Shown here piece after piece: positions 16,885-25,371 of a stretch of DNA of 37,337 nucleotides; the first letter of the stretch is position 1, and the number at the start of each line of letters is the position of its first letter. The position numbers and the translations under genes were made by a program. Under the pieces are notes generated by a model that was given only the letters and a program-made list of their open reading frames with translations, was not told the origin of the DNA and did no database searches. Origin of the DNA: Bordetella parapertussis (GTDB lineage Bacteria > Pseudomonadota > Gammaproteobacteria > Burkholderiales > SG8-41); assembly GCA_945901405.1 (NCBI GenBank), contig CAMDLH010000044.1, forward strand, positions 1 through 37,337. The letters run 5' to 3'.

Positions 16885-18066
16885 CTACGCCGGGATTTTG
16901 CACACCAGCCCCTTGAGATACTCGCCTTCCGGAAAACTTAGCATCACGGGATGATCGTCCGACGCGTGCAGCCACGATTCGATGCGCGCATCCACGCCGG
17001 CATCCAGCGCCGCGCCCGCGACGATTTTCTGAAACAGATCCGCGCTCACGCCGCCCGAACACGAATAAGTCATCAGCGTGCCGCCTGCGTTGAGCAGCTT
17101 GAACGCAAGCAGGTTGGCGTCCTTGTATGCGCGCGCGGCTTTTTCGGCATGCGCGGCGGTGGGCGCGAGTTTCGGCGGATCCAGCACGATCACATCAAAG
17201 CGCCGTCCGCCATCGCGAAACTTGCGCAGCAACTGAAACACATCACCTTCGATCCATTCGCAATCAGGCAGCTTGTTGATGCGCGCGTTCTCGCGCGCGA
17301 GCGCGAGTGCGGGGCCTGAACTGTCGATGGCTGTCACCGCACTCGCGCCGCCGGCGAGCGCATTCAATGCAAACCCGCCGCTGTAGCAGAAACAATCCAG
17401 CACCGAGCGGCCTTTAGAAAATCCCCTTAAAAACAAATGGTTATCGCGTTGATCGAGATAGTAACCCGTCTTGTGTCCAGCCTCGATTTCGACTTTGAAT
17501 TTAAGGCCGTGCTCGTGAACGTAGAGCGGCGCGGACGGCGCTGCCCCACGCAACAGCCCCACGCGCGGCTGCAAACCTTCCAGCGCGCGCACATCGGCAT
17601 CCGAGCGCTCCCACACGCGAGAAACATTCGGCAGCAACAGCAACGCATCGGCAATGGCATCGCGCCAGCGCTCAGCACCCGCTGCGAGCAACTGCACCAC
17701 AACCGTATCCGCGTACTGATCGGCGATCACGCCGGGCAAACCGTCCGATTCGCCATGCACCAATCGCACGCTGTTGGTGACGCCACTGGCAAGAAGATTT
17801 GCACGCGCCTGCGCGGCTTGAGCAATGCGTTCACGAAAAAAAACGGCGTCGATTTCGCGCGCACGCCAGTCCCACACGCGAGCGCGGATTTGCGATTCCG
17901 GGCTGTACGCCGCGACTGCAAGCAACTCGACGCCACTCGCGCGCACCTCCACGGTTTCACCCGGCTCGGGTTTTCCCTCGACGCTCGAGATTGCCCCGGA
18001 GAATACCCACGGATGCCGGCGCTTGAGCGATTTTTCGCGCCCTGGTTTCAGTATGAGTTTGTGCAT
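16885..18066 (-). CDS. rlmI: 23S rRNA (cytosine-5) methyltransferase RlmI-type
   Basis: A 393-residue SAM-dependent methyltransferase. It has an N-terminal PUA RNA-binding domain (about 1-75, starting MHKLILKPGREKSLKRRHPWVFSGAI), a linker, and a Rossmann methyltransferase domain with GYYLDQRDN, DCFCYSGGFALNAL (about residue 220), VLDPPKLAP (about 295) and the catalytic Cys in TYSCSGG (about 333). E. coli RlmI modifies C1962 of 23S rRNA. I chose the ATG at 18066, where PUA homology begins. Residues 208-213 (NHLFLR) are encoded by a copy of the AT-rich dispersed motif, including a TTA codon unusual in this GC-rich context. Confidence 0.9.
   Translation of the reverse strand: MHKLILKPGREKSLKRRHPWVFSGAISSVEGKPEPGETVEVRASGVELLAVAAYSPESQIRARVWDWRAREIDAVFFRERIAQAAQARANLLASGVTNSVRLVHGESDGLPGVIADQYADTVVVQLLAAGAERWRDAIADALLLLPNVSRVWERSDADVRALEGLQPRVGLLRGAAPSAPLYVHEHGLKFKVEIEAGHKTGYYLDQRDNHLFLRGFSKGRSVLDCFCYSGGFALNALAGGASAVTAIDSSGPALALARENARINKLPDCEWIEGDVFQLLRKFRDGGRRFDVIVLDPPKLAPTAAHAEKAARAYKDANLLAFKLLNAGGTLMTYSCSGGVSADLFQKIVAGAALDAGVDARIESWLHASDDHPVMLSFPEGEYLKGLVCKIPA
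17427..17444 (-). repeat. AT-rich dispersed motif, copy G, inside rlmI
   Basis: On the minus strand reads ATAACCATTTGTTTTTAA, one base different from copy F over 17 positions. It is the only copy on the minus strand and lies in frame in rlmI. See findings. Confidence 0.65.
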
Positions 18067-18090
18067 GAGAAATTGACTCGAAGGCACAAC

Positions 18091-18156
18091 GGCGCAAAGC
18101 AGTTCCAAAGGGGTTCTCTGCTTGTCCTCTGCGTCTTTGCGCCTCTGCGGTGAAGC
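18091..18156. repeat. Inverted repeat with the GCGTCTTTGCGCC-type interspersed sequence
   Basis: GGCGCAAAG (18091-18099) pairs with CTTTGCGCC (18135-18143) across a 35-base loop; the right part reads CTCTGCGTCTTTGCGCCTC. I recall near-identical CTTTGCGTCTCTGCG-type strings between genes of many bacteria. It lies between xerC and rlmI and could fold in their shared transcript. Confidence 0.6.
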
Positions 18157-18163
18157 TCTTTCT

Positions 18164-19102
18164 TCAGCCCTTCCGCCGCGCCCGCGGATGCGCCGCATCG
18201 TAAACCTTCGCCAAATGCTGAAAATCAAGCGAGGTGTAAACCTGTGTCGTCGAAATGCTCGCGTGCCCCAGCATGTCCTGCACCGCGCGCAGGTCGCCGC
18301 TCGATTGCAGCACGTGGGAAGCGAACGAATGCCGCAGCATGTGCGGGTGCAGGGTGGAATCGAGGCCCTGCTTTAGTGCCCAGCGCTTGAAGCGGAGTTG
18401 CACGGCACGAGGCGTAAGTCGCGCGCCGTTCTGGCTGACGAAGAGGGCGCTCTCGTCCTCATTCGCGATTGCGGCGCGTTGCACGAGCCATGTTTGCAGC
18501 GCGGCGATGGCGTGACTGCCTACGGGGACGACGCGCGTCTTGCTACCCTTGCCGGTGACGCGCACGATTGCGTCACCGTAGTCGATACTGTCAAGCGATA
18601 AGCCAGTCAGCTCCGACAGGCGCAGGCCGGATGAATAAAAAAGCTCCAGCATCGCGCGGTCGCGCACGGCCAGCGCGTCACCATCCTCGATTTGCATCAG
18701 CCGCGCGGCCTCGTCGGGCGAGAGCGCGTGCGGCAGCCGTTTCACCGACTTGGGCGCGCGCAGGCCCATGCACGGATTGACCTTGAAGCCGCGATCCCGC
18801 GCGAGATACTTGTAAAGCCCGCGCCACGCCGAAAGCGCGCGCGCCAGCGAGCGTCCGTCCAGTCCGCCCGCGTGCAGCCTGGCGGTAAAGCGCCGGATAT
18901 GATGCACGTCGAGCTTGTCGAGCGGTGTTGCGCCCGCGAGTTCGATCAGCTTTTCAATATCACGCCGGTAAGCCGCCGTGGTGTGGGCGCTCATGCGCCG
19001 TTCGTGCGCGAGGTAGTCGAGGTAATCGCGCAGGTGTACACGCGAGGGTTCGTACGCAGAATCGCGCGCGGGATTCACACCAGCGGCGGTATCATCAGCC
19101 AA
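18164..19102 (-). CDS. xerC: Tyrosine recombinase XerC
   Basis: A 312-residue site-specific recombinase. It has an N-terminal SAM-like DNA-binding domain (about 20-105) and a catalytic domain with the full set Arg161 (SGLRLSELTGL), Lys185 (GKGSK), His254 and Arg257 (HPHMLRHSFASH), His280 (MLGHASI) and nucleophile Tyr289 (TQVYTSLD). XerC works with XerD at dif to resolve chromosome dimers. The position after dapF and DUF484, with an 8-base overlap with DUF484, is the classic XerC neighbourhood and argues against a phage or island integrase. Confidence 0.93.
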   Translation of the reverse strand: MADDTAAGVNPARDSAYEPSRVHLRDYLDYLAHERRMSAHTTAAYRRDIEKLIELAGATPLDKLDVHHIRRFTARLHAGGLDGRSLARALSAWRGLYKYLARDRGFKVNPCMGLRAPKSVKRLPHALSPDEAARLMQIEDGDALAVRDRAMLELFYSSGLRLSELTGLSLDSIDYGDAIVRVTGKGSKTRVVPVGSHAIAALQTWLVQRAAIANEDESALFVSQNGARLTPRAVQLRFKRWALKQGLDSTLHPHMLRHSFASHVLQSSGDLRAVQDMLGHASISTTQVYTSLDFQHLAKVYDAAHPRARRKG

Positions 19103-19745
19103 GGTAGCGCAGCAGCGCCGCGTCTATCATGTCGCCTAGGCGCGACAGGAACATCGTGCCCATCTCCGGATAAAAGCGGTGCTGATCCTCGCTCGCCAGC
19201 GCGAGCAGCCCGAAGCAATCGGTCGAGCGCAGCGGCACGTACGCGTACGATTTCAACAGCGCCGCGGCGCCGCCGAATAGCGCGGCGGTATCGACCATCA
19301 CATGCGCGCTGCACAGCGGGTGCGCGAGGCTCGCGGCGAACGCACGCGTGGCCTCGCTCGCGGCGGCGAATTCGGGCAGGTCTTGCGCGGCAGCGCCATC
19401 ACGCCAGATGCGCATCACCACGTGCGGCACGGCGAAATCCTCGCGCAGATGGTAGTGCGTGACGTTAATCACGCTCGCCAGATCGCGCGCGCCCATAAGC
19501 GCCAGCGTCGCGCGATGCATTTTCTCGCCGATGGCGTCGTTTTCCTCGCCGAACTGGATTATTTCGCGCAACTTGCCTTCGATATCCTTATTGCGCTCGC
19601 GCAGCGAGAGAATTTGCCGCTCGCTGATGGGTATGGTGCGCCCGCCGTGCGGGTGCGGGATGTTCATGTCCGCGATCATTTCGGAATACTGCTCGAAAAA
19701 TTCCGGGTGTTCCTTCAGCCAAGCCGCGACGTCTTCTGGTCTCAT
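19095..19745 (-). CDS. DUF484-family protein
   Basis: A 216-residue cytoplasmic protein of the DUF484 family, which has a GAF-like fold. It starts MRPEDVAAWLKEHPEFFEQY, then IPHPHGGRTIPISERQILSLRERN, and ends with ALASEDQHRFYPEMGTMFLSRLGD, all typical. Its function is unknown. It is almost always found between dapF and xerC in proteobacteria, as here, and overlaps xerC by 8 bases, so the three are probably one operon. Confidence 0.93.
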   Translation of the reverse strand: MRPEDVAAWLKEHPEFFEQYSEMIADMNIPHPHGGRTIPISERQILSLRERNKDIEGKLREIIQFGEENDAIGEKMHRATLALMGARDLASVINVTHYHLREDFAVPHVVMRIWRDGAAAQDLPEFAAASEATRAFAASLAHPLCSAHVMVDTAALFGGAAALLKSYAYVPLRSTDCFGLLALASEDQHRFYPEMGTMFLSRLGDMIDAALLRYLG

Positions 19746-19769
19746 TGTTTTCCTTGTTCGTGCTACTTT

Positions 19770-20600
19770 TTAAATCTCGATCTCGCCCTCAAACACGGTA
19801 ACGGCGGGGCCGGTCATCATCACCGGCCGCCCCTCCCCCGCCCATGATATACCGAGGTCTCCGCCGCGCGTGGTAACGCGCACTGTGTCGTCAAGCAACC
19901 CGCGCATGATGCCCGCCACCACCGCCGCGCAAGCGCCCGTGCCGCACGCCAGCGTCTCGCCCGCGCCGCGCTCATACACACGCAGCCGTATGTGACCGCG
20001 ATCGACGATTTGCATGTAGCCCGCATTCACTCGCCGCGGAAAGCGCGGGTGCGATTCGATCAGCGGGCCTTCGCTCGCCACGGGCGCCGTATCTACGTCA
20101 GCCACCACCTGCACGGCGTGCGGATTACCCATGGATAAACTATTGATTATTATGATATTTTTATCAACCGCCAATTCGTAGGTTGGCGCTCGCTCACGTG
20201 TGACGAAGGGGATGCGCTCGGGTTCGAAAACCGGCGCGCCCATGTTCACGGTGACCTGCCCGTCTGCCTCAAGGCGCGGCACGATCACCCCGGCGGCGGT
20301 GCCCACGCGTATCTCGGTTTTGCGCGTCAGTCCCCGCTCGTGCACGAAGCGCACGAAGCAGCGCGCGCCGTTGCCGCATTGCTCCACTTCGCCGCCGTCG
20401 GCATTAGAAATCCGATAGTAGAAATCGGTGTCCGGCGAGCGCGCTGGCTCGACTTGCAGCACCTGATCACAACCCACGCCGAAATGCCGGTCTGCCAGAA
20501 ATTTAAGCTGACTTGCGGTCAAGTTGACCGGCGTGGTAGTCGCGTCCAGCACCACGAAGTCATTGCCCAGACCGTGCATCTTGGTGAATTTTAGACGCAT
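19770..20600 (-). CDS. dapF: Diaminopimelate epimerase
   Basis: A 276-residue cofactor-free epimerase converting LL- to meso-diaminopimelate for lysine and peptidoglycan synthesis. Both catalytic cysteines are present: Cys75 in EQCGNGARC and Cys219 in LACGTGAC. The start [19 protein letters not shown] is canonical. Residues about 146-156 ([11 protein letters not shown], just before SMGNPH) are encoded by an AT-rich stretch that resembles the dispersed motif. From memory other betaproteobacterial DapF proteins have the same length here but GC-rich codons. First gene of the dapF-DUF484-xerC cluster. Confidence 0.95.
   Translation of the reverse strand: MRLKFTKMHGLGNDFVVLDATTTPVNLTASQLKFLADRHFGVGCDQVLQVEPARSPDTDFYYRISNADGGEVEQCGNGARCFVRFVHERGLTRKTEIRVGTAAGVIVPRLEADGQVTVNMGAPVFEPERIPFVTRERAPTYELAVDKNIIIINSLSMGNPHAVQVVADVDTAPVASEGPLIESHPRFPRRVNAGYMQIVDRGHIRLRVYERGAGETLACGTGACAAVVAGIMRGLLDDTVRVTTRGGDLGISWAGEGRPVMMTGPAVTVFEGEIEI
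20135..20165 (+). repeat. AT-rich dispersed motif, copy H, inside dapF (weaker match)
   Basis: Reads ATAAACTATTGATTATTAT and continues with GATATTTTTATC, similar to the right half of copy C. It keeps RTAA and TTG at the aligned positions but departs in the T-run. It is in frame within dapF. Confidence 0.45.
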
Positions 20601-20604
20601 TTAA

Positions 20605-21024
20605 CTACTTTTCAGCACAGTAATTACGATAATCGCGATAGATACAGCGATCCATGATGACCGTAATGCCCGCCGCGCGGGCGCGCTCGGCGGCAGCTTC
20701 GTTGACGATGCCGTCTTGTATCCACAGCGCGGGGGCCTTGATCGCGATGCATTCATCAACCACGCCATCAATGAATTCGGCGCTGCGAAACACGTTCACC
20801 AGATCAACCGCTTGCGGCACATCGGCGAGCTTTGCATAGACTTTTTCGCCGAGGATTTCCTGCGCGGCAGGGTGCACCGGAATGATGTTAAAGCCGTAGC
20901 GCTTCATTTGCATCGACACGCCAAAGCTGGGGCGCGACGGATTCGGCGACAGCCCAACCACCGCGATGTTTTTCACGCGTTTTAACAGCGCACAACAATC
21001 CTCGATACTTGGGTTTTCAAACAT
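20605..21024 (-). CDS. CoA-binding-domain protein (YccU type)
   Basis: A 139-residue single-domain Rossmann protein. The N-terminal NIAVVGLSPNPSRPSFGVS loop and later IIPVHPAAQEILGEKVYAKLADVP are the CoA_binding_2 pattern, followed by DLVNVFRSAEF and ALWIQDGIVNEAA. Relatives bind CoA or nucleotides; the physiological role is unclear. It lies just upstream of dapF on the same strand (4-base gap), so it is probably co-transcribed with it. Confidence 0.88.
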   Translation of the reverse strand: MFENPSIEDCCALLKRVKNIAVVGLSPNPSRPSFGVSMQMKRYGFNIIPVHPAAQEILGEKVYAKLADVPQAVDLVNVFRSAEFIDGVVDECIAIKAPALWIQDGIVNEAAAERARAAGITVIMDRCIYRDYRNYCAEK

Positions 21025-21070
21025 AGCTCAGCCGTTTCGTAACCACCATTGGTTTATCTCCCTTCACCCT

Positions 21071-21583
21071 TCACGTGTTCACACTCTTAACCATAATGTA
21101 ATCATCCATCACAAACCCTTCGCCGATATCCTTGGTCACCGACTCGGCGATGTGAAAGCCGTGTTTGCGATACGCCGCAATCGCTTTCACATTGTGCTTG
21201 TTGACCGCCAGCATCAACGAATCGCACCCCGCCTCGCGCATCACCTTGCAAGCGTGATCGATCAGCAGCCCGCCATAACCTTTGCGCTGATGCGCCGGAT
21301 GCACGTAGAGCTTGTCGAGCTTGGCCATGCGCGAGCGCTCGTTGGCGAAATACGAGGCAAACGCCGCCATCACGCCATCCGCCCGCAACACATCCCAGTG
21401 CGCCCCGCCACGTTCAAGTTCGCCGCGAATCACACTCACGTTGTAGCGTTGCGCCAGCATGTATTCTATCTGCGCCACGCTGATAATGCCCGGATAATGC
21501 GCGCGCCACGTAACGCCGGCGAGCGCGATCAGCTCGCCGATGGCATCCATCGTCAGCGGTGTAATCGCTACTTTGCCCTTCAT
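21071..21583 (-). CDS. GNAT-family N-acetyltransferase
   Basis: A 170-residue acetyltransferase. The acetyl-CoA-binding motif A is seen as KLYVHPAHQRKGYGGLLIDHA (Q/RxxGxG/A type), with LMLAVNKHNVKAIAAYRKHGF after it as motif B. The acceptor (protein, amine or small molecule) is unknown. Its ATG at 21583 overlaps the TGA of the upstream acyltransferase gene (ATGA), so translation is coupled to the lipid A genes; a link to envelope biology is possible but only inferred. Confidence 0.88.
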   Translation of the reverse strand: MKGKVAITPLTMDAIGELIALAGVTWRAHYPGIISVAQIEYMLAQRYNVSVIRGELERGGAHWDVLRADGVMAAFASYFANERSRMAKLDKLYVHPAHQRKGYGGLLIDHACKVMREAGCDSLMLAVNKHNVKAIAAYRKHGFHIAESVTKDIGEGFVMDDYIMVKSVNT

Positions 21584-22449
21584 GCGTAGTATGCCTTCTC
21601 CCCCGGCAGCCGCGTCTTGAAGCGCTTGTGCAGCCAATAATATTGTTCCGGATTTTCGCGCACGCGTTCTTCGATGAATTCGTTCATGCGCCGCGCATCG
21701 GCCAGCGCGTCACCCGATGGAAAATTCTCCCACGCCGGATAAAAACGCAACTCGTAGCCCGCGCCACCCTGCAATTGTGTTGTGACCGACGGCACCACCT
21801 TCGCCCCAGCCAATTGCGCGATGCGCGCAAGCCCGGTGATGGTCGCCGCGGGCACGCCGAAAAACGGCACGAACACGGAATCACGCTCGCCGAAATCCAT
21901 ATCGGGCAGATAATAAAACGGCCGCCCCGCGCGCATGGCGCGTATCAGCGGACGGATGCCCTGCTGGCGCGAATAAAGCTCCTGCGGCACGAAGCGCGAG
22001 CGGCCATGCAGCAGTATCGCGTCAAAATGCGGGTCCTTCTGCCGGCTGTAGACGGAGGCCGCCGCATACTCCGTGGCCAGCCGCACCCCACCCATGTCAA
22101 GCCCGATGAAATGCGGCGCGAACCAGATCACCGGCCCGCCACTTACCGCCTGCCAGTGTTCGAGCCCGGTGATACGCACCAAGCGCTCCACGCGGGCCCG
22201 CGACGACCACCATAGAATGCCGTGCTCCAGCAGGCTGCGTGCAAAACTCTGAAAATGCCGCCGCGCGACGCGTGCGCGTTCGGCTTCACTCCATTGCGGA
22301 AAACAAAGCGCGAGATTGGTTTGCACAACCTCGCGCCGCTCACGTGCGATGCAATACAGCAACAGCCCGGTGATGCGGCCCAGCAATGCCAGCAACGGCA
22401 GCGGCAGCAGCCGCAATACCCAAACGATTGCAAGACCGATGCGTGTCAT
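21580..22449 (-). CDS. Lipid A biosynthesis acyltransferase (LpxL/HtrB type)
   Basis: A 289-residue inner-membrane acyltransferase that adds a secondary acyl chain to the lipid A precursor. It has an N-terminal membrane helix (about 5-33) and the catalytic HX4D motif as His113/Asp118 (APHFIGLDMGG), then a GERDSVFVPFFGVPAATITGLARIA segment typical of the family and EQYYWLHKRFKTR near the end. It is the second of two tandem acyltransferases, overlapping the first by 4 bases. Which acyl position each one modifies cannot be assigned from sequence. Confidence 0.9.
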   Translation of the reverse strand: MTRIGLAIVWVLRLLPLPLLALLGRITGLLLYCIARERREVVQTNLALCFPQWSEAERARVARRHFQSFARSLLEHGILWWSSRARVERLVRITGLEHWQAVSGGPVIWFAPHFIGLDMGGVRLATEYAAASVYSRQKDPHFDAILLHGRSRFVPQELYSRQQGIRPLIRAMRAGRPFYYLPDMDFGERDSVFVPFFGVPAATITGLARIAQLAGAKVVPSVTTQLQGGAGYELRFYPAWENFPSGDALADARRMNEFIEERVRENPEQYYWLHKRFKTRLPGEKAYYA

Positions 22450-23279
22450 GAGGGCGGCGGCGCAGCGCCCGCCGGCGCCTTGAAGCGGTTATAACCCCAC
22501 AGGTATTGCGCCGGGCATTTGCGAATCACGGTTTCGACAGCGCGATTAAGCGCGGCTTCATCGAAATTGTTCGCCAGCGCGTCGTAGAAATGCAAATGGT
22601 ATCCACGCGCATCCGGCAGGCGCTCGGCGAATACCATGATTGTCGATGCGTTTGTCGACTGCTGCAACCGGCGCACCAGCGTCATGGTATAGGCCGGCTT
22701 GCCAAAAAAATCGGCCCACACGCCCTCGCCAAATCCGGGTGCCTGATCGGGCAGCAGGCCTATGGCGTGGCCGCGTTGCAGCGCCTTGTAGAGCAAGCGC
22801 ACGCCTTTGAGATTCGCGGGCGCCAAAATTGTTTGGCCGCGCTGGCGGCCGAAATTCATCAACGGCTCAAGCCAGCGCTGCTTGGGCGGACGGTACAACA
22901 CCGTCAGCGGAAAACGCCGTGACAGATAATGCGCCGCAATTTCAAAACACCCCAGATGCGGCGTCAAAAAAATGATGCCTTTCTTTTTTGCCAATGCTGA
23001 TTCGACGACATGCCACTCGTCGCAGCGCACCAAGCTAGCGATTTGCGCGTCAGCACCGAACCAGACCTTGAGTATTTCGGTTACGCCCTTGCCGGCCTCG
23101 GCCACGGCCACCGGCAGTAACGTATCGATACCGCCAATACCACTGATACGCAGGTTTTCGCGCGTACGCGCCGCGTAGGCGGGCGAGAGGCGGTAGACCA
23201 ACCAGCCGAGCGCCGCACCGGCGCGGTGCAGCAGCCCCAGCGGCAGGCGCGCGAGCAGGCGCAGCACGGCAATAAGCAT
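22446..23279 (-). CDS. Lipid A biosynthesis acyltransferase, second paralogue
   Basis: A 277-residue acyltransferase related to its downstream neighbour. The catalytic motif is HX4E (His108, Glu113 in [13 protein letters not shown]), with [42 protein letters not shown] and [13 protein letters not shown] all typical of the LpxL/LpxM family. The ATG at 23279 begins the hydrophobic N-terminal helix ([20 protein letters not shown]); the longer frame from 23351 would overlap the metK promoter region. It is divergent from metK, an arrangement I recall as common in betaproteobacteria. Confidence 0.9.
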   Translation of the reverse strand: MLIAVLRLLARLPLGLLHRAGAALGWLVYRLSPAYAARTRENLRISGIGGIDTLLPVAVAEAGKGVTEILKVWFGADAQIASLVRCDEWHVVESALAKKKGIIFLTPHLGCFEIAAHYLSRRFPLTVLYRPPKQRWLEPLMNFGRQRGQTILAPANLKGVRLLYKALQRGHAIGLLPDQAPGFGEGVWADFFGKPAYTMTLVRRLQQSTNASTIMVFAERLPDARGYHLHFYDALANNFDEAALNRAVETVIRKCPAQYLWGYNRFKAPAGAAPPPS

Positions 23280-23353
23280 GGTTAATCGCTGGAAATCAAG
23301 GTGTTCGTGGTATTCTATGCGACTTTTTAAACTCTCCGAAACCATTGGCACGC

Positions 23354-24517
23354 ATGAGCAACTTCCTTTTCACCTCTGAATCCGTTTCCGAAGGCCACCC
23401 CGACAAAATCGCCGACGCGATCTCCGACGCCGTGCTTGACGCCGTGCTGACGCAAGACAAAGCCGGCCGCGTCGCCGCTGAAACACTCACCCACACCGGC
23501 CTCGTGGTGCTCGCCGGGCAGATCACCACCAGCGCGCGCGTGGATTACGCGCAAGTGGCGCGCAAGACCATCAAGCGCATCGGCTACGACGATTCCGACA
23601 TCGGTTTCGATTACAAAAGCTGCGGCGTGATGGTCGCTTACGATCAGCAATCGCCCGACATCGCGCAGGGCGTGGATGAAGGCAAGGGCCTCGACCTTGA
23701 TCAGGGCGCGGGCGATCAAGGATTGATGTTCGGCTTTGCGTGCGATGAAACGCCGCAACTGATGCCGATGCCGATTTATTACGCGCACCGTTTGATGGAA
23801 CGCCACGCCGAATTGCGCAAGGACGGGCGCCTGCCGTGGGCGCGCCCCGATGCGAAATCGCAGGTCTCCGTGCGCTACGTCGATGGCAAACCGCATCACA
23901 TCGACACCGTGGTGATCTCCACCCAGCATACCGCCGACATCTCGCACGAGCCGCTCACCGAGAGCGTGATCGAGCAGATCGTAAAACCCGTGCTGCCGAA
24001 AAACATGATCAGCAAGGAAACCAAATATCTGATCAACCCGACAGGGCGCTTCGTCATCGGCGGGCCGCAAGGCGACACCGGCCTTACCGGCCGCAAGATC
24101 ATCGTTGACACCTACGGCGGTTATTCACGTCACGGCGGCGGCGCGTTTTCCGGCAAGGATCCGTCAAAAGTCGATCGTTCGGCCGCCTACGCCGCGCGCT
24201 ACGTGGCGAAAAACATCGTCGCCGCGGGCCTCGCGACAAAATGCGAAATCCAGGTCGCCTACGCCATCGGCATCGCACGCCCGGTCAGCGTGCTGGTCGA
24301 GACCTTCGGCACCGGCAAAATCAGCGATGAAAAAATCGCCGCACTTGTCGAGAAGCATTTCGACCTACGCCCCAAAGGCATCATTCACTCGCTCAACCTG
24401 CTGCGCCCGATTTACGAAAAAACCGCCGCGCACGGGCACTTTGGGCGGGATGAGCCGGAGTTCACTTGGGAAGCCACCGATAAGGCGGCGGCGCTGAAGG
24501 CTGAAGCTGGCGTTTAG
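23354..24517 (+). CDS. metK: S-adenosylmethionine synthetase
   Basis: A 387-residue enzyme making SAM from methionine and ATP. Motifs: [16 protein letters not shown] (residues 14 onward), [10 protein letters not shown] (about 118) and the P-loop-like [19 protein letters not shown]. The ATG at 23354 fits the [18 protein letters not shown] start; a TTG at 23345 is a weaker alternative. No SAM riboswitch can be seen in the short leader. It opens the methyl-cycle cluster, with ahcY and metF beyond an inserted toxin-antitoxin/TIR block. A terminator follows immediately. Confidence 0.97.
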   Translation: MSNFLFTSESVSEGHPDKIADAISDAVLDAVLTQDKAGRVAAETLTHTGLVVLAGQITTSARVDYAQVARKTIKRIGYDDSDIGFDYKSCGVMVAYDQQSPDIAQGVDEGKGLDLDQGAGDQGLMFGFACDETPQLMPMPIYYAHRLMERHAELRKDGRLPWARPDAKSQVSVRYVDGKPHHIDTVVISTQHTADISHEPLTESVIEQIVKPVLPKNMISKETKYLINPTGRFVIGGPQGDTGLTGRKIIVDTYGGYSRHGGGAFSGKDPSKVDRSAAYAARYVAKNIVAAGLATKCEIQVAYAIGIARPVSVLVETFGTGKISDEKIAALVEKHFDLRPKGIIHSLNLLRPIYEKTAAHGHFGRDEPEFTWEATDKAAALKAEAGV

Positions 24518-24539
24518 CACGACAATCCGGAGCGAACAG

Positions 24540-24564
24540 GGCCGCCGAGTGCGGCCTTTTTTTT
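24540..24564 (+). terminator. Intrinsic terminator after metK
   Basis: Stem GGCCGC / GCGGCC with loop CGAGT and eight T residues. A second GC-rich hairpin (GCGGCGG-CTTG-CCGCCGC, 24570-24587) follows directly without a T-run. Confidence 0.9.
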
Positions 24565-24609
24565 GGAGTGCGGCGGCTTGCCGCCGCTTTCGTAGACAAG
24601 AGATAATTT

Positions 24610-24641
24610 GTAACACATTGTTTTTATTAACATTCTATATT
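24610..24641 (+). repeat. AT-rich dispersed motif, copy E
   Basis: Reads GTAACACATTGTTTTTATT and continues AT-rich to 24641. It lies between the metK terminator hairpins and the toxin-antitoxin promoter, at the left edge of the inserted block. Confidence 0.75.
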
Positions 24642-24655
24642 CACGCCTCCATCTT

Positions 24656-24700
24656 TTGACTGTACCACCGCCTAGAATTACAATCTAGCCTGTAATCTAG
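24656..24700 (+). promoter_or_regulatory. Promoter with overlapping operator dyad for the Phd/PIN pair
   Basis: TTGACT (24656-24661), a 17-base spacer and TACAAT (24679-24684) form a good sigma70 promoter. Over the -10 lies an imperfect dyad with CTAG at both ends and in the middle (24672-24675, 24685-24688, 24697-24700) and ATTACA/TGTAAT arms (24677-24682, 24691-24696). This is where an autoregulating antitoxin complex would bind. Confidence 0.65.
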
Positions 24701-24718
24701 CTTATTCGAGGTGACGCT

Positions 24719-24961
24719 ATGCGCGAGATCGGGGCATTCGAAGCAAAAAACAAACTTGGCACCCTGCTCGACTGGGTGGCAAACGGCGAGGAAGTTCTGA
24801 TCACCCGGCGCGGCAAGGCCGTTGCGCGTCTGGTTCCAGCCACGCCCGGCATTGATCGCGATAAAGCCAGGCGCGCCGCCGATAACATTCGCGCCCGCGG
24901 CATTGGCGTCACGCTCGGCGGCCTCAAGATCAAGGACTTGATCAACGAAGGCCGTCCGTGA
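24719..24961 (+). CDS. Phd/YefM-type antitoxin
   Basis: An 80-residue protein beginning MREIGAFEAKNKLGTLLDWVANGEEVLITRRGKAVARLVP, the standard Phd/YefM fold that binds DNA as a dimer. The C-terminal tail (about 50-80) would wrap the toxin. It overlaps the downstream PIN-domain toxin gene by 4 bases, the normal type II toxin-antitoxin arrangement. It should repress its own promoter through the dyad just upstream. Confidence 0.9.
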   Translation: MREIGAFEAKNKLGTLLDWVANGEEVLITRRGKAVARLVPATPGIDRDKARRAADNIRARGIGVTLGGLKIKDLINEGRP

Positions 24962-25371
24962 GCTTGGTCATCGATAGTTCGGTCACACTGGCTTGGTGCT
25001 TTGCCGATGAGCGCACGACCGCGGTTAACGCCGTGCTCACGCAATTAGCGGAATCCGGCGCGGTGGCGCCGTCGCTGTGGCGGCTGGAAGTCGCCAACGC
25101 CCTGCAAATGGCCGTCCGCCGCAAACGTATCGACGCCGCTTTTCGCGATGCCACGCTCGCTGATTTACGCGCGCTCACCATCGACATCGACATAAACACC
25201 GATGCGCAGGCCTGGACGGCGACATTGCGCCTGGCGGATCAATTTCAGCTCACGCTGTATGACGCCGCTTATGTTGAACTTGCACAACGCCTGGCCTTGC
25301 CGCTGGCCGCTCTCGATCAGGATATGCGCTCGGCGGCGGACGCACTGGGCATTACGTTGCTTGGGGCTTAA
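24958..25371 (+). CDS. PIN-domain ribonuclease toxin (VapC type)
   Basis: A 137-residue PIN nuclease with a GTG start inside the antitoxin's last codons. The acidic active-site set is complete: Asp6 (VIDSSV), Glu44 (RLEVANAL), Asp102 (LYDAAY) and Asp120 (ALDQDM). VapC toxins cleave tRNA or rRNA with Mg2+ or Mn2+. The frame is intact, so the pair is probably active. Its last 207 bases overlap, on the opposite strand, the read-through end of the TIR gene. Confidence 0.9.
   Translation: MSLVIDSSVTLAWCFADERTTAVNAVLTQLAESGAVAPSLWRLEVANALQMAVRRKRIDAAFRDATLADLRALTIDIDINTDAQAWTATLRLADQFQLTLYDAAYVELAQRLALPLAALDQDMRSAADALGITLLGA

Noticed and set aside
18164..19102. Tyrosine recombinase as an island integrase
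   Set aside because: Context (dapF, DUF484) and sequence identify housekeeping XerC; it cannot be linked to the hslU-end duplication 9 kb away.
23280..23353. Possible SAM riboswitch upstream of metK
   Set aside because: The leader is only about 70 bases and shows none of the conserved SAM aptamer cores; the only clear riboswitch is the SAH one before ahcY.
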